Assembly: GCF_001693485.1 (NCBI RefSeq)
Contig: NZ_MAXC01000046.1
Coordinates: 62,001 to 126,000 of the forward strand
Source: Bradyrhizobium sp. LMTR 3
GTDB taxonomy: Bacteria; Pseudomonadota; Alphaproteobacteria; Rhizobiales; Xanthobacteraceae
DNA length: 64,000 bases
Reading direction: 5' to 3'
Shown here: positions 16,780 through 32,534 of the stretch, piece by piece
How the letters are laid out: each line of letters opens with the position of its first letter
Position numbering within the stretch: position 1 is the first letter of the stretch
The notes under the pieces: generated by a model
What the model was told of the DNA's origin: nothing
Databases searched by the model: none
What the model saw: only the letters and a program-made list of their open reading frames with translations
Made by a program: the position numbers and the translations under genes

Positions 16780-17526
16780 ATGTTCTTTGCTCTGGGCGCC
16801 GCGTCATCGGCCATCGATGTCCTCAAGGCGCTGACGTCGTCCAAATCGTCTGCGCCGACCACCGGCCTCAGCCAGAACTTCGCAAGCTTCGGCCAGTCGT
16901 CCCCGACTGCGCCGGCTTCGATCGCTCCAGGGGCAGGCTCAAGCAACGGCTTTTCGTCGATATCGCCCGAAACCATGAGCGCGCTGCTTGACGCGCAAGG
17001 CCAGTCCCCGGGAGGATCGGGGACGGCCTTAAAGACCCGCCACGCCGCGCTGAAGGACCTGTTCGGACAGATCGACGGCGACGGTGACGGCAAGATCAGC
17101 AAGACGGAATTCGAAGAGGCGCTTGGCGCGGGCGGCACCAACATTGGGCAGGCCGATAGCGTGTTCGGAAAACTCGATCAGGACGGCGACGGCTCGGTCA
17201 GCATCAAGGAGCTGGCATCGGCGCTCCGGCCCGACAAGGGCCATCATCGCGATCGCGATGAGGCGAGCGGTGGCGACGGATCAGGCTCCGATCCAGTCTC
17301 ACAGGCACGGCAGGGCGCCACCACCACGACCGTCACCAACAGCGACGGTTCGGTAACGACGTCGCTGACCTATGCGGACGGCTCGAAAGTGACGATGACG
17401 TCGCCGGCCTCCGGAAGCTCGTCCGCATCAGCAACATCGTCCTACAATTTCATCGAGCAGATGATCCAGCGCGAAGCCAAGGCGATCGCATCGGGCGCCA
17501 CCGCATCGCTCTCGCTCAGCGCCTGA
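16780..17526 (+). CDS. EF-hand domain protein
   Basis: A 248-residue protein. The middle carries two canonical EF-hand loops: 'DGDGDGKISKTE' (about residues 99-110) and 'DQDGDGSVSIKE' (about 135-146), with the calcium-ligand positions filled. The N-terminal 80 residues are Ser/Ala-rich, and the C-terminal third has repeated 'TVTNSDGSVTTSLTYADGSKVTMT' type beta strands and Ser-rich linkers. There is no clear signal peptide. TTGGAGTTCC precedes the ATG. It ends 12 nt before a convergent peptidase gene. Calcium binding is a family expectation; role unknown. Confidence 0.85.
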   Translation: MFFALGAASSAIDVLKALTSSKSSAPTTGLSQNFASFGQSSPTAPASIAPGAGSSNGFSSISPETMSALLDAQGQSPGGSGTALKTRHAALKDLFGQIDGDGDGKISKTEFEEALGAGGTNIGQADSVFGKLDQDGDGSVSIKELASALRPDKGHHRDRDEASGGDGSGSDPVSQARQGATTTTVTNSDGSVTTSLTYADGSKVTMTSPASGSSSASATSSYNFIEQMIQREAKAIASGATASLSLSA

Positions 17527-17538
17527 GCGGACCACGCT

Positions 17539-18534
17539 CTAACCGAAACGATCGCTCCACGCCGGGAGCGCACCGGGAAAGGGTAGCGCGGTCGCAGCAT
17601 GGACGCCGCGCGCGATTGCACGCGCGACCGCATTGGCGGCCACCATGCCGAGTTCGGTGAGGCCGAACAGCGGATCGATCGGCTTCTTGCCGGTCGCGGC
17701 GGCAAACACCACGTCGCCGTCCAGCGGCGCATGCACGGGATAGATGGCGCGCGCCATGCCGGTTTGCGCGATCATCGCGAGCCGCCTGGCCTGCGGTTTG
17801 GTCAGCACCGCATCGCTGACGACGATCACCAGCGTGGTGTTCTGCGACGGAGTAGCTAACGGCGCGCCCTTGAGGCGGGCTCTCAGCATATCGGGCGTGA
17901 ACGAGGGCGGCAGTCCGTGCCCGCCAAACTCGCGGTCCTTCTCGAACGGCGCAGCCCAGAACCACGGGCCGTCGCCGACCGTCACGCTGCCCACTGCATT
18001 GACCACCGCGAGCGCGCCGACGGTCACGCCGCCCTCGGTCTGTGCCGAAGCGGAGCCGAGGCCGCCTTTGAAATTGGCAGTGGTCGCGCCGAGACCGGCG
18101 CCGACGCTGCCGAGCGCGAAATCGGCAGCCGCCGCATCGGCCGCGGCGTAGCCAAGATCGCGGTAGGGGGGAAAGCGTCCCCATGCCTTGTTGCCGCCGT
18201 TGAGCAGATCGAAGCAGATCGCTCCCGGAACGATCGGGATGACCGCGTCACGGATGCGAAAACCGCGCCCCTGTTCGGCAAGCCAGGCCTGCACGCCGCC
18301 GGCGGCATCCAGCCCGAGCGCCGAGCCGCCGGCAAGCGCGATGCCGTCGATTGCCTCGACGGTGCTCTCGGGGCTGAGCAGCGCTTCCTCGCGGGTGCCG
18401 GGGCCGCCGCCGCGCACGTCGATCGAGGCCACCGCGGGCGAGTCGAACAGGATCGCGGTGACGCCGGAGGCTGCGCTAGCGTCGTGGGCGTGGCCGACGC
18501 GAACGCCGGAAATATCGGTGAGCAGGTTTTTCAA
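17539..18534 (-). CDS. P1 family peptidase (DmpA/aminopeptidase S58-like)
   Basis: A 331-residue Ntn-type hydrolase. The start 'MKNLLTDISGVRVGHAHD' and 'GGGPGTREEALLSPE' are family hallmarks. DmpA-family enzymes self-cleave before a nucleophilic Ser; here 'TTANFKGGLGSASAQTEGGVTVGALAVVNAVG' is the matching region, with the Gly-Ser in 'GLGSAS' in the expected place. The start codon is TTG at 18534 because it gives the family N-terminus; no upstream ATG fits. Convergent with the EF-hand gene. Substrates in this family are N-terminal amino acids of small peptides or amides. Confidence 0.87.
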   Translation of the reverse strand: MKNLLTDISGVRVGHAHDASAASGVTAILFDSPAVASIDVRGGGPGTREEALLSPESTVEAIDGIALAGGSALGLDAAGGVQAWLAEQGRGFRIRDAVIPIVPGAICFDLLNGGNKAWGRFPPYRDLGYAAADAAAADFALGSVGAGLGATTANFKGGLGSASAQTEGGVTVGALAVVNAVGSVTVGDGPWFWAAPFEKDREFGGHGLPPSFTPDMLRARLKGAPLATPSQNTTLVIVVSDAVLTKPQARRLAMIAQTGMARAIYPVHAPLDGDVVFAAATGKKPIDPLFGLTELGMVAANAVARAIARGVHAATALPFPGALPAWSDRFG

Positions 18535-18569
18535 AGCGACGGTCCGTAAGGCTGCATCCGCCGCAATTC

Positions 18570-18710
18570 TACTGCGTCATTAGCCCCTCATGGTGAGGAG
18601 CGCGGAACGCGCGTCTCGAACCATGAGGCCCCGCCTGTGGCCTACATCCTTCGAGACGCCCGCTTCTCGCGGGCTCCTCAGGATGAGGGTTGAAAGACTA
18701 TGACGCAGTA
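18570..18710. repeat. palindromic intergenic element
   Basis: The ends TACTGCGTCATTA (18570-18582) and TATGACGCAGTA (18699-18710) are inverted copies. Between them are two hairpins, one closing on CCTCATGG/CCATGAGG and one on CATCCT/AGGATG, both rich in GAGACG-type cores. This is a 141-bp non-coding mobile-repeat-like unit between the P1 peptidase and the hybrid kinase. Confidence 0.65.
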
Positions 18711-18751
18711 GGACTAAGGCTTCCCACGGATATATCAGCCGCAGCGCTGCT

Positions 18752-21181
18752 TCAACTGGCCAGCGCCAGCCGGATCATCCGGGCAAGCTCGGACTTGCGA
18801 TAGGGCTTTGCCAGCAGCAGCACGCCGGAATCCAGGCGGCCGTGATGGACGATGGCGTTTTCGGTATATCCCGAGGTGTAGAGCGTCTTGAGGTCAGGCC
18901 GGCGCTTCAGCGCTTCGTCGACGAGCTGGCGGCCGTTCATGACGCCGGGCATGATCACGTCGGTAAACAGCAGATCGACGTTCGGGACGTTGTCGATGAT
19001 GCGCAACGCATCGGAAGCGTTGGCTGCCTCCAGGGTGGTGTAGCCCAGGCTCTCGATCTGGGTGATCACATAGCGCCGCACCAGCGCATCGTCCTCCACG
19101 ACGAGGACAGTTTCGTTGCCGCCCTCGATATTTCCCGCGATCAGCGCTTCCGCCGCGGTCTGCTGCAATCCCGTTGCCCGCGGCAAATAGATCTTGACGG
19201 AGGTGCCGTGGCCTTCCTCGCTGTAGATCTTGACGTGGCCGCCCGACTGCTTGACGAAGCCGAACACCATGCTCAGCCCGAGGCCGGTGCCCCTGCCGAC
19301 TTCCTTGGTCGTGAAAAAGGGTTCGAATACCCGTTCGAGCAGCGCGGGCGGGATTCCGGAGCCGGTGTCGCTGACTGCGATCATGACGTAATTGCCTGAT
19401 GTGACCTCGCTCTGCATGCTCGCATAGTTTTCGTCGAGAAAGACATTGCTGGTCTCGAGCGCAAGCTTGCCGCCATTGGGCATGGCGTCACGCGCGTTGA
19501 TGGCCAGATTGAGGACGGCCGTGGAGAGCTGGTTCGGATCGGCCAGCGCGGTCCACGCATCCTCGGCCAGTAGCGGCGTGATTTCGATGTGTTCGCCAAG
19601 CGTCGGGTGCAGCAGCTTGGCCGCCTCCAGCACCAGCGCATTGACGTCGACTTCGACGGGCTGCAGCGGCTGCTTGCGGGCAAAGGCGAGCAGATGCTTG
19701 GTCAAATTGGCCCCGCGTTCGGCGGCCTCATCGATCAGCTTGGTGACGGCGGCGAGCTGGGGCTGATCGGCGACCGCTTCTTCCAGAATGCCGATGGTGC
19801 CGGTGATCACGGTCAGGATGTTGTTGAAGTCGTGCGCGACGCCGCCTGTGAGCTGGCCGACCGCATCCATCTTCTGCGCATGCCGCAATTGGGCTTCCGC
19901 AGCCTGCTTTTCGGTCAGGTCGCGGCCGATGAAGAAATGGCGGCGGACCGGCTCCGACCATGTCCCGGTCCAGTTCAGCGCGACGGTCTTCCCCTCTTTG
20001 CTGACATAGCGCGTCTCGAAATTGCGCTTGCTCTGTCCCCGCCGCGCGGCCCGCATCTCCCTGCGGGTATGCTCGAGGTCGTCGGGGTGGATGAACCCGA
20101 TCGCGTTATGTCCGACCATTTCCGACGGCTGATAGCCGAGGATGTCGGTGACGCTCGGGCTGACCTGGATCAAGTTCCCCACAGAATCGCTCACCAGGAT
20201 GAGGTCGTTCGAAGATTCGAATATGCGCCGCCGTTCTTCCATCTCCTGGCTAAGCGCCTGCTCCGTTCGCTTGCTTTCCGTGCGCGATGTTCCGAGCAGG
20301 CGCGCAAGCTTGGCTTGCAGGCCGACGTTGTCGACGAGCAGCACGGCGAGCACGAAACTCGCGGCGCAGAGGCCGTAGATGCGGCCGAGATAGAAACCGA
20401 CATCGAACCGCGCCACGTTCAGGATCGCCGAGAGGGCGATGTCGAACAACCAGGCGCTCATCACGACCATCAGCCAGACGTCGAGAACGAAATGCGGCCG
20501 GCGAAGCCACAACACGATCAATGCAGCGAAGCTCATGCACCATACGGTCGAAACCACGGCGAGCATGACGGGCGTGTAGTGACCGCCGCTCAGAAGGATC
20601 GGCAGACGGTCGTGCTGGGCGGTGACGAGCCAGGTGAATGCGGTCATCGCGATACTGACCGCAACGATGCTCGTAACGACGGCCGCGACGGCCGAGCCAT
20701 GCATCTTGTCGTTGTCCGTCGCCTTCAGTAGCGCGTAACCGAGCACCAATGGCGGGAATACGCCGTGCCAGACCATATAGAGCCAAACGGTGGTCTGCGG
20801 TCCCGCGCCGAGCAGCCCGCCGGGCGCAAACAGGCCGGGAAAGGTGAGGGCATGGACGATAGCCGCCATCGCCGTGAACAAATATCCGTTCGCAAGCAGC
20901 AGCAGCCCCCGTGAGCGGGTAATCGCGAACTGTGAAAACAGCAGGACAGCGGTGATCAGGTCGTTGATCGCCAATGCGGATTGGTAGCTGGCGACGAACG
21001 CCGGGACCGGGGCGAGCGGCACGCCGGCAAACGGCACGGCGCAGGCGAACAGCACCGCCGAAACGCCGACCACGGCCAGCGCAGCCATGCGATCGCTGCG
21101 CGTCGCCTTCATCGTGGAAAGAAAGATGTTGCGCTCGTCACCCATGTCATCTTCCGGCCAAACTGACAGCGAACGCGCCAT
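18752..21181 (-). CDS. membrane hybrid histidine kinase (MASE4-like, PAS, HisKA, HATPase, REC)
   Basis: An 809-residue protein. About eight hydrophobic helices fill residues 30-290, resembling MASE4-type integral sensors. A PAS domain follows (about 315-430; 'DLILVSDSVGNLIQVSPSVTDILGY'), then HisKA with 'GVAHDFNNILTVI', HATPase with 'DTGSGIPPALLERVFEPFFTTK' and 'GTGLGLSMVFGFV', and a C-terminal receiver with Asp in 'LLFTDVIMPG' and 'KPYRKSEL'. The His is in the HDFNN subclass. Start is uncertain: ATG 21181 or ATG 21145, the latter with GGAAG upstream. The N-terminal ligand is unknown. Confidence 0.92.
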   Translation of the reverse strand: MARSLSVWPEDDMGDERNIFLSTMKATRSDRMAALAVVGVSAVLFACAVPFAGVPLAPVPAFVASYQSALAINDLITAVLLFSQFAITRSRGLLLLANGYLFTAMAAIVHALTFPGLFAPGGLLGAGPQTTVWLYMVWHGVFPPLVLGYALLKATDNDKMHGSAVAAVVTSIVAVSIAMTAFTWLVTAQHDRLPILLSGGHYTPVMLAVVSTVWCMSFAALIVLWLRRPHFVLDVWLMVVMSAWLFDIALSAILNVARFDVGFYLGRIYGLCAASFVLAVLLVDNVGLQAKLARLLGTSRTESKRTEQALSQEMEERRRIFESSNDLILVSDSVGNLIQVSPSVTDILGYQPSEMVGHNAIGFIHPDDLEHTRREMRAARRGQSKRNFETRYVSKEGKTVALNWTGTWSEPVRRHFFIGRDLTEKQAAEAQLRHAQKMDAVGQLTGGVAHDFNNILTVITGTIGILEEAVADQPQLAAVTKLIDEAAERGANLTKHLLAFARKQPLQPVEVDVNALVLEAAKLLHPTLGEHIEITPLLAEDAWTALADPNQLSTAVLNLAINARDAMPNGGKLALETSNVFLDENYASMQSEVTSGNYVMIAVSDTGSGIPPALLERVFEPFFTTKEVGRGTGLGLSMVFGFVKQSGGHVKIYSEEGHGTSVKIYLPRATGLQQTAAEALIAGNIEGGNETVLVVEDDALVRRYVITQIESLGYTTLEAANASDALRIIDNVPNVDLLFTDVIMPGVMNGRQLVDEALKRRPDLKTLYTSGYTENAIVHHGRLDSGVLLLAKPYRKSELARMIRLALAS

Positions 21182-21353
21182 GATAAAAACTGCCGAGGCT
21201 ACGCTAGCGGCGCCTCGGCGGGAATCAACCCAAGGCTACATATTTACCCGAGGGAAACAGCAGGGGAATCCGATTGGGGTAACCACCTCTTTACCGACCG
21301 GCTGAAGAATGATTGTGAGGGTTTTTATGATGCGCTGGTCGTCCAGCGCCGCC

Positions 21354-22850
21354 TTACCGCTCGGCGCGTCGCAGACCATTGCCATCGAGAGCAGCCTCGA
21401 GGAGCGAAACCGGATCGGCGGCAAACTGCCGTTGCGACAACGGAACCGATAGGCGGCAAACGAGGCCTTCCGGGCGCCAGTCGAATTCCGCGCGGCCACC
21501 AAGCTGCGACTCGATGCTGGCGATGACGCTTCTGGTTCCGAACCCTCGCGACACCGGCTTCTCGACATGTGGCCCGCCAGTCTCCGACCATATGATCTTG
21601 AGAAGGCCCGCCTGATCTTCCCAACACACCGACAGCCGGCCCGACAGCGCAGACAGCGCGCCGTACTTCGCCGAATTGGTGACGAGCTCGTGCAGTGCCA
21701 GCGCAACCGTCTGAGCCGTCGCCGGCTCGAGATGGATCTCCGGGCCGGACAAGTCGATCTGGTCGCCGGTGGAGTAGGGCGCCAGTTCCTCATCGATCAG
21801 TTTGCGTATTTCGGCGCCCTGCCAGCTCGAGAGCGAGAGCACGGTGTGCACGCGCGCAAGCGCATTGATCCGTCCTTCGACGGAACGGACGTAGCTCTTC
21901 ACATTGTCGCCGCGCGTCAATCGGACGATGGATTGCGCGAGCGCCAGCGCGTTCTTGGCGCGGTGGTCGACCTCCCGCGCCAGCAGGCTTTGCCGCTCCT
22001 CGGCCTGCTTGCGTTCGGTGATGTCGACGGTGACGCCGCTGACGCGGATGACGCGGCCGCCCTTGTCGGTGCTTGCCGCCGCCGTTCCCACGCACCAGCG
22101 CACCTCGCCATTCGGCCGGATGATGCGGAATTCCGCTTCGTATGATTTCGCGCCCCGGGCGAAGCTGGCCCACGCCTCGTGCAATTCATGAACGTCGTCA
22201 GGGTGAAGCAGCGCCTGGATATTGGCCGGCGTCAGTTCGAACTTGCCGGGATCGACGCCGAGGATCTGATACTGGCCTTCGTCCCACATAAAGTCGCCAT
22301 TGACCCAGTCCCAGTCCCAGGAGCCCATCTTGCCGGCCGCGATCGCCAGACTGCGGCGCTGCTCGCTTTCCAGAAGCCTGGCGTGCGATTCCTCCAGTTC
22401 GGCGGTGCGCGCGCGAACCCGGTCCTCGAGTTCGACGTTGAGCCGTTCGAGCTGACGCGTTTTGCGATAGAGCTCCGCGAACACCTTGATCTTGGCGCGC
22501 AACACTTCGGGCACCACAGGCACCGGAACGTAGTCGACCGCGCCCATCTCATAACCGCGCAGCCGGTCGATGTCGCTGACCTGGATCGCGGAGATGAAGA
22601 TCATCGCCGTCTTCTGGAAGCGGGGATGTTCGCGGATCATGGCCGCGAGCTCGAACCCGTCGAGTTCCGGCATGCAGACGTCGACCAGGATGATGGCAAC
22701 ATCGTTCTTAAGCAGGAATTCGAGCGCTTCGCGCCCGGACGAGGCCTTGACCAGGTTCTCGCCGAGTTCTTTCAGGATGACCTCATAGGCGAGCAGCTTC
22801 GCCGGCTGATCGTCAACCAGAAGAATGTTTACCTTCTCTTGATCCATCAT
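21354..22850 (-). CDS. REC-PAS-HWE family histidine kinase
   Basis: A 498-residue soluble protein. A receiver fills residues 1-125 ('ILLVDDQPAKLLAYEVIL', Asp in 'IILVDVCMPELDG'), followed by a coiled coil, a PAS domain (about 165-285) and an HWE-type kinase: 'REVDHRAKNALALAQSIVRLT' carries the phospho-acceptor His, and 'ALALHELVTNSAKYGALS' the N-box variant. It starts 14 nt after the stop of the giant kinase, so the two form one operon. Receiver-fronted HWE kinases are usually switched by another kinase, which here may be its operon partner. Confidence 0.92.
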   Translation of the reverse strand: MMDQEKVNILLVDDQPAKLLAYEVILKELGENLVKASSGREALEFLLKNDVAIILVDVCMPELDGFELAAMIREHPRFQKTAMIFISAIQVSDIDRLRGYEMGAVDYVPVPVVPEVLRAKIKVFAELYRKTRQLERLNVELEDRVRARTAELEESHARLLESEQRRSLAIAAGKMGSWDWDWVNGDFMWDEGQYQILGVDPGKFELTPANIQALLHPDDVHELHEAWASFARGAKSYEAEFRIIRPNGEVRWCVGTAAASTDKGGRVIRVSGVTVDITERKQAEERQSLLAREVDHRAKNALALAQSIVRLTRGDNVKSYVRSVEGRINALARVHTVLSLSSWQGAEIRKLIDEELAPYSTGDQIDLSGPEIHLEPATAQTVALALHELVTNSAKYGALSALSGRLSVCWEDQAGLLKIIWSETGGPHVEKPVSRGFGTRSVIASIESQLGGRAEFDWRPEGLVCRLSVPLSQRQFAADPVSLLEAALDGNGLRRAER

Positions 22851-22863
22851 CTGCTTACGCCGG

Positions 22864-29154
<6,291 letters not shown>

Positions 29155-29355
29155 GGTGTCTCCTCGGCCAGTTCGCGCAAAATCTCATTGGCTGAAATGC
29201 ATTTTTCACGAATAGACCCGCTGCCCCATGGCAGATCAAGTTGGAACAACGGTTAAGGTCGTGAAATCAATGACATGGAACTCAGCCCCAACTCTCCACA
29301 ATGCCGTGGGAACCCAATTGTTCCAGCGGGTTAAAAATTATTCGGAACCGAAAAT

Positions 29356-29394
29356 AAAAACGCCCCGGCAGGCCGGGGCGTTTGATGTTGTGAT
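29356..29394 (-). terminator. rho-independent terminator of livK
   Basis: Read on the minus strand, AAACGCCCCGGCC pairs with TGCCGGGGCGTTT to make a roughly 9-bp GC-rich stem, followed by TTTTTATTTT. It lies about 25 bp past the livK stop codon. Confidence 0.9.
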
Positions 29395-29416
29395 CGGCGC
29401 TGATCGACGAAGGAGA

Positions 29417-30535
29417 TCAGGACCCCTTCGGATTGATCTCGGTGTAGTTGCCCTTGGCGTCCCACTTGTAGACGACGTAGTCGATCACCTTGATGTCGCC
29501 CTTGGCATCGAAGCCCAGCTTGCCGAGCACGGTGTCCCATTCGCCGGCCTTGATGGTTTCCATGACCTTCTTCGGTTCGGTGGTTTTTGCCTTTGCCACA
29601 GCCTGCGACCAGACCTGCATCGCAGCGTAGGTGTAGAGGGTGTAGCCTTCGGGATCGATGTTCTTGCCCTTGAACTTTTCGACGATCGCCTTGGCGGTTG
29701 CCTTGTTGCGCGGGTCGGGACCGAAGGTGAACAGGGTGCCTTCGCCGGCCGGGCCGGTGATCGAGGCGAACTCCTTGTCGTTCAGGGCATCGCCCGCCAT
29801 CAACACCGTCTTGAGGCCCTGGTCGCGCATCTGGCGCAGGATCAGGCCGGCTTCCTGATGATAGCCGCCGACAAAGACCAGATCGATGTTGTCGCGCTTC
29901 AGCCGCGACACGATCGAGTTAAAATCCTTGTCGCCCTTGTTGTAGGACTCGAACATCTTCTCGGTGACGCCAGCCTTGTTGAGCGCCTTCTTGGTCTCGT
30001 CGGCGAGGCCCTTGCCGTAGGTGGTCTTGTCGTTGAGGATGGCGACGTTCTTGCCCTTGTAATTCTTGACGATGTAGTCGGCGGCAACCAGGCCCTGCTG
30101 GTCGTCGCGGCCACAGACGCGCGCCACGTTCCACAGCTTGCGTTCGGTGAACAACGGGTTGGTCGAGGCCGGCGTGATCTGCAGCACGTTGCCGTCGGCG
30201 TAGGCTTCCGACGCCGGGATCGACGACGACGAGCAGAAGTGACCGGCAACGAACGGGATTTTCGCGCTGGCGAATTTTTCTGCGATCGAGCGCGCCTGCT
30301 TCGGGTCGCAGGCATCGTCGCCGACCTGCAGCGCCAGTTTCTTGCCGAGCACGCCGCCGGCGGCGTTGATGTCGGCCACGAATTGTTCGGCACCGTTCTT
30401 CATCTGCCGACCGAATGCGGATTCGCCGCCCGTCATCGGGCCCGCCACTGCGATGGAGATGTCCTGCGCCAGCGCCGTTGTCGATAGCGCCAGCGATGCG
30501 CCCAATGCCAGGCCGATAAGTTTCAGTGATTTCAT
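29417..30535 (-). CDS. livK: branched-chain amino acid-type ABC transporter substrate-binding protein
   Basis: A 372-residue periplasmic binding protein (PBP1 type I). Signal peptide ends at 'TTALAQ' (about residue 23). Mature part opens 'DISIAVAGPMTGGESAFGRQMKNGAEQFVADINAAGG', the LivJ/LivK hallmark, with later 'QITPASTNPLFTERK'. It follows livHMGF on the same strand, 285 bp after livF, with its own terminator, so it may have its own promoter. Ligand could be a branched-chain amino acid or a related carboxylate; the family is broad. Confidence 0.93.
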   Translation of the reverse strand: MKSLKLIGLALGASLALSTTALAQDISIAVAGPMTGGESAFGRQMKNGAEQFVADINAAGGVLGKKLALQVGDDACDPKQARSIAEKFASAKIPFVAGHFCSSSSIPASEAYADGNVLQITPASTNPLFTERKLWNVARVCGRDDQQGLVAADYIVKNYKGKNVAILNDKTTYGKGLADETKKALNKAGVTEKMFESYNKGDKDFNSIVSRLKRDNIDLVFVGGYHQEAGLILRQMRDQGLKTVLMAGDALNDKEFASITGPAGEGTLFTFGPDPRNKATAKAIVEKFKGKNIDPEGYTLYTYAAMQVWSQAVAKAKTTEPKKVMETIKAGEWDTVLGKLGFDAKGDIKVIDYVVYKWDAKGNYTEINPKGS

Positions 30536-30686
30536 GAGGTGTCCTCGCAGGTCAGTCGATTTCAGGAAGCACCCGGCAGGCCGGGTACCAAAATCACGCC
30601 TATTGTCGGCTGATTTTACGGCGAAGTCATCGGCAATTTTCGGGCAAATCCACGGTCCGTTCGCAGCATCTTGCCGCAGTTTGCCG

Positions 30687-30812
30687 TGTCCCGGACGCGG
30701 TGCAGCGCTCCTTCAGCGCTGCTCCCCAGAGCTGGGACCCGCTTCGTCGCTTAAAAGGTGGACCCCGGATCAGCAGCGCATCACTTCGTGCTGCGCAGCA
30801 TCCGGGGAACGC
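30687..30812. repeat. GTGTCCCGGACGCGG-type intergenic repeat
   Basis: Starts GTGTCCCGGACGCGGTGCAG and ends ATCCGGGG, with internal GC-rich hairpins (for example GCGCTGCT and complements). Related ends occur at 31568-31687 and 35307-35372. Lies between livF and livK. Confidence 0.6.
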
Positions 30813-30820
30813 ATCGACCG

Positions 30821-31555
30821 TTACTCCCGCCGGCCACCTTCCAGATAGGCGGCGCGGATTTCCGGGCGCTGCAGCAATTCGCTGCCGGTTCCGGACAGCG
30901 TGATCAGGCCGTTGACCATGACATAGCCGCGATGGGCCAGTTTCAGCGCGTGGTTGGCGTTCTGCTCGACGATCAGCACGGTCAGGCCGTCCTGCCGGTT
31001 CAGGGTCCGGATCGCATCGAAAATCTGCCGCGCGATCAGGGGGGCCAGCCCCAGCGACGGCTCGTCCAGCATCAACAGGCGCGGCCGGCTCATCAGGGCC
31101 CGGCCGATCGCCAGCATCTGCTGCTCGCCGCCGGATAGCGTGCCGCCGCGCTGGGTCATGCGTTCCTTGAGCCGCGGGAACAGCGCGAAGACGCGTTCCA
31201 GGCCGCTCGCCCGGTCGGCCTCGCTGCTGTCGGTCGCGTCGGCGCCCATCTGCAGGTTTTCCGCCACGCTCATGCGCGGAAAAATCCGGCGGCCCTCGGG
31301 CGACTGGGCAATCCGCAGCCGCGCAATCTCATGCGTCGGCACGCCGGTGATATCCCGGCCGTCGAACTCGATGCGGCCGGCGCGGGCACGGGGCCGGCCG
31401 AAGATCGTCATCATCAACGTCGACTTGCCGGCACCGTTGGCGCCGATCAGCGCGACGATCTCGCCGGCGTTGATGTCGAGATCGACGCCCTTCAGCGCCT
31501 CGATCTTGCCGTAAGCCGCCCGCAGCGAGCGGATCGCGAGCAGGGGGTGAGTCAT
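30821..31555 (-). CDS. livF: branched-chain amino acid ABC transporter ATP-binding protein LivF
   Basis: A 244-residue ABC ATPase. Walker A 'GANGAGKST', signature 'LSGGEQQML', Walker B 'LLMLDEPSLGLAP' are intact; 'SPEGRRIFPRMSVAENL' is the LivF-specific Q-loop region. ATG at 31555 chosen because it gives the LivF N-terminus 'LLAIRSLRAAYGKIEALKGVDL'; a longer open frame upstream is repeat DNA. The last codons lie beside a palindromic repeat. Works with LivG on the LivH-LivM permease pair. Confidence 0.95.
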   Translation of the reverse strand: MTHPLLAIRSLRAAYGKIEALKGVDLDINAGEIVALIGANGAGKSTLMMTIFGRPRARAGRIEFDGRDITGVPTHEIARLRIAQSPEGRRIFPRMSVAENLQMGADATDSSEADRASGLERVFALFPRLKERMTQRGGTLSGGEQQMLAIGRALMSRPRLLMLDEPSLGLAPLIARQIFDAIRTLNRQDGLTVLIVEQNANHALKLAHRGYVMVNGLITLSGTGSELLQRPEIRAAYLEGGRRE

Positions 31556-31567
31556 GCGATGGTCCCT

Positions 31568-31687
31568 GTGTCCCGGGCGCACTGCGGCGCGTAGTGCCGC
31601 TGTGCAGAACCGGGACCTGTCAGATCCGGAGTTATGGATCCCGGAACAGCGGAGCAGCGTTGCACGCTGCACCGCATCCGGGAAACG
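31568..31687. repeat. GTGTCCCGG-type intergenic repeat between livG and livF
   Basis: Begins GTGTCCCGGGCGCACTGCGG and ends CCGCATCCGGGAAAC, with GC-rich inner pairs. It separates livG and livF within the operon without an apparent terminator T-run. Confidence 0.55.
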
Positions 31688-31700
31688 TGCAGACCTTCGC

Positions 31701-32534
31701 TCACGTTCCGCTCTCCATCACCGCGATGGCTTCCTCCTCGTCGGCGCCGAGATAGGCCGCGATCACCTTGGGATCGTCGCGGATCTGGCGCGGCGTGCCT
31801 TCGGCGATCTTGACGCCGTGGTCCATCACCACGACGTGGTCGGAGATTTCCATCACCACGCTCATGTCGTGCTCGATCAAAAGGATCGAGGTGCCCTGGT
31901 CGGCGCGGATCGAGAGCAGCAATTCGCTCAATGCAGCGCTTTCGCGCGCATTCAATCCCGCAGCCGGCTCGTCGAGGCAGAGCAGGGCGGGTTGGGTGCA
32001 CATTGCGCGCGCGATTTCCAAGCGCCGCTGGTCGCCATAGGGCAGGTTGCCGGCGGCATCGTCGGCACGATCCAGAAGACCGATGCGGTCGAGCCAGGTC
32101 CGCGCCAGGTCGATCGCGGCCTGTTCGGCGTGACGCCAGGATGGCGCGCCGATCAGACCAAGGAACGTCAACCCGGATGCGCGCATCAGCGCGTTGTGTT
32201 GTGCGACCATCAGGTTTTCCAGCGCCGTCATCCCGGGAAACAGGCGGATGTTCTGAAAGGTGCGCGCGACCTTGGCCAGTTTGGCAATCCGGAAATCGTT
32301 CAGCCGCTCGAGCCGGATGGCATGGCCATCATCATGGGTAAGGCCGATGGCGCCCGAGGTCGGCTTGTAGAAGCCGGTGATGCAGTTGAAGACGGTGGTC
32401 TTGCCGGCGCCGTTCGGCCCGATCAGCGCGGTGATCTTGCGCCGCTCGGCGTCGAACGAGAGGTCGTTGACGGCGACGATGCCGCCGAAGCGCATCGACA
32501 GGCGATCGACGGAGAGAATCGGATTGCCGCTCAT
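31701..32534 (-). CDS. livG: branched-chain amino acid ABC transporter ATP-binding protein LivG
   Basis: A 277-residue ABC ATPase. Walker A 'GPNGAGKTT', LivG-type signature 'LPYGDQRRLEIARAM', Walker B 'LLCLDEPAAGLN' and H-loop 'LLIEHDMSVVM' are visible, and 'ARTFQNIRLFPGMTALENL' is the family's Q-loop stretch. It overlaps livM by four bases, so translation is coupled. Cytoplasmic, energises LivHM. Confidence 0.95.
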   Translation of the reverse strand: MSGNPILSVDRLSMRFGGIVAVNDLSFDAERRKITALIGPNGAGKTTVFNCITGFYKPTSGAIGLTHDDGHAIRLERLNDFRIAKLAKVARTFQNIRLFPGMTALENLMVAQHNALMRASGLTFLGLIGAPSWRHAEQAAIDLARTWLDRIGLLDRADDAAGNLPYGDQRRLEIARAMCTQPALLCLDEPAAGLNARESAALSELLLSIRADQGTSILLIEHDMSVVMEISDHVVVMDHGVKIAEGTPRQIRDDPKVIAAYLGADEEEAIAVMESGT

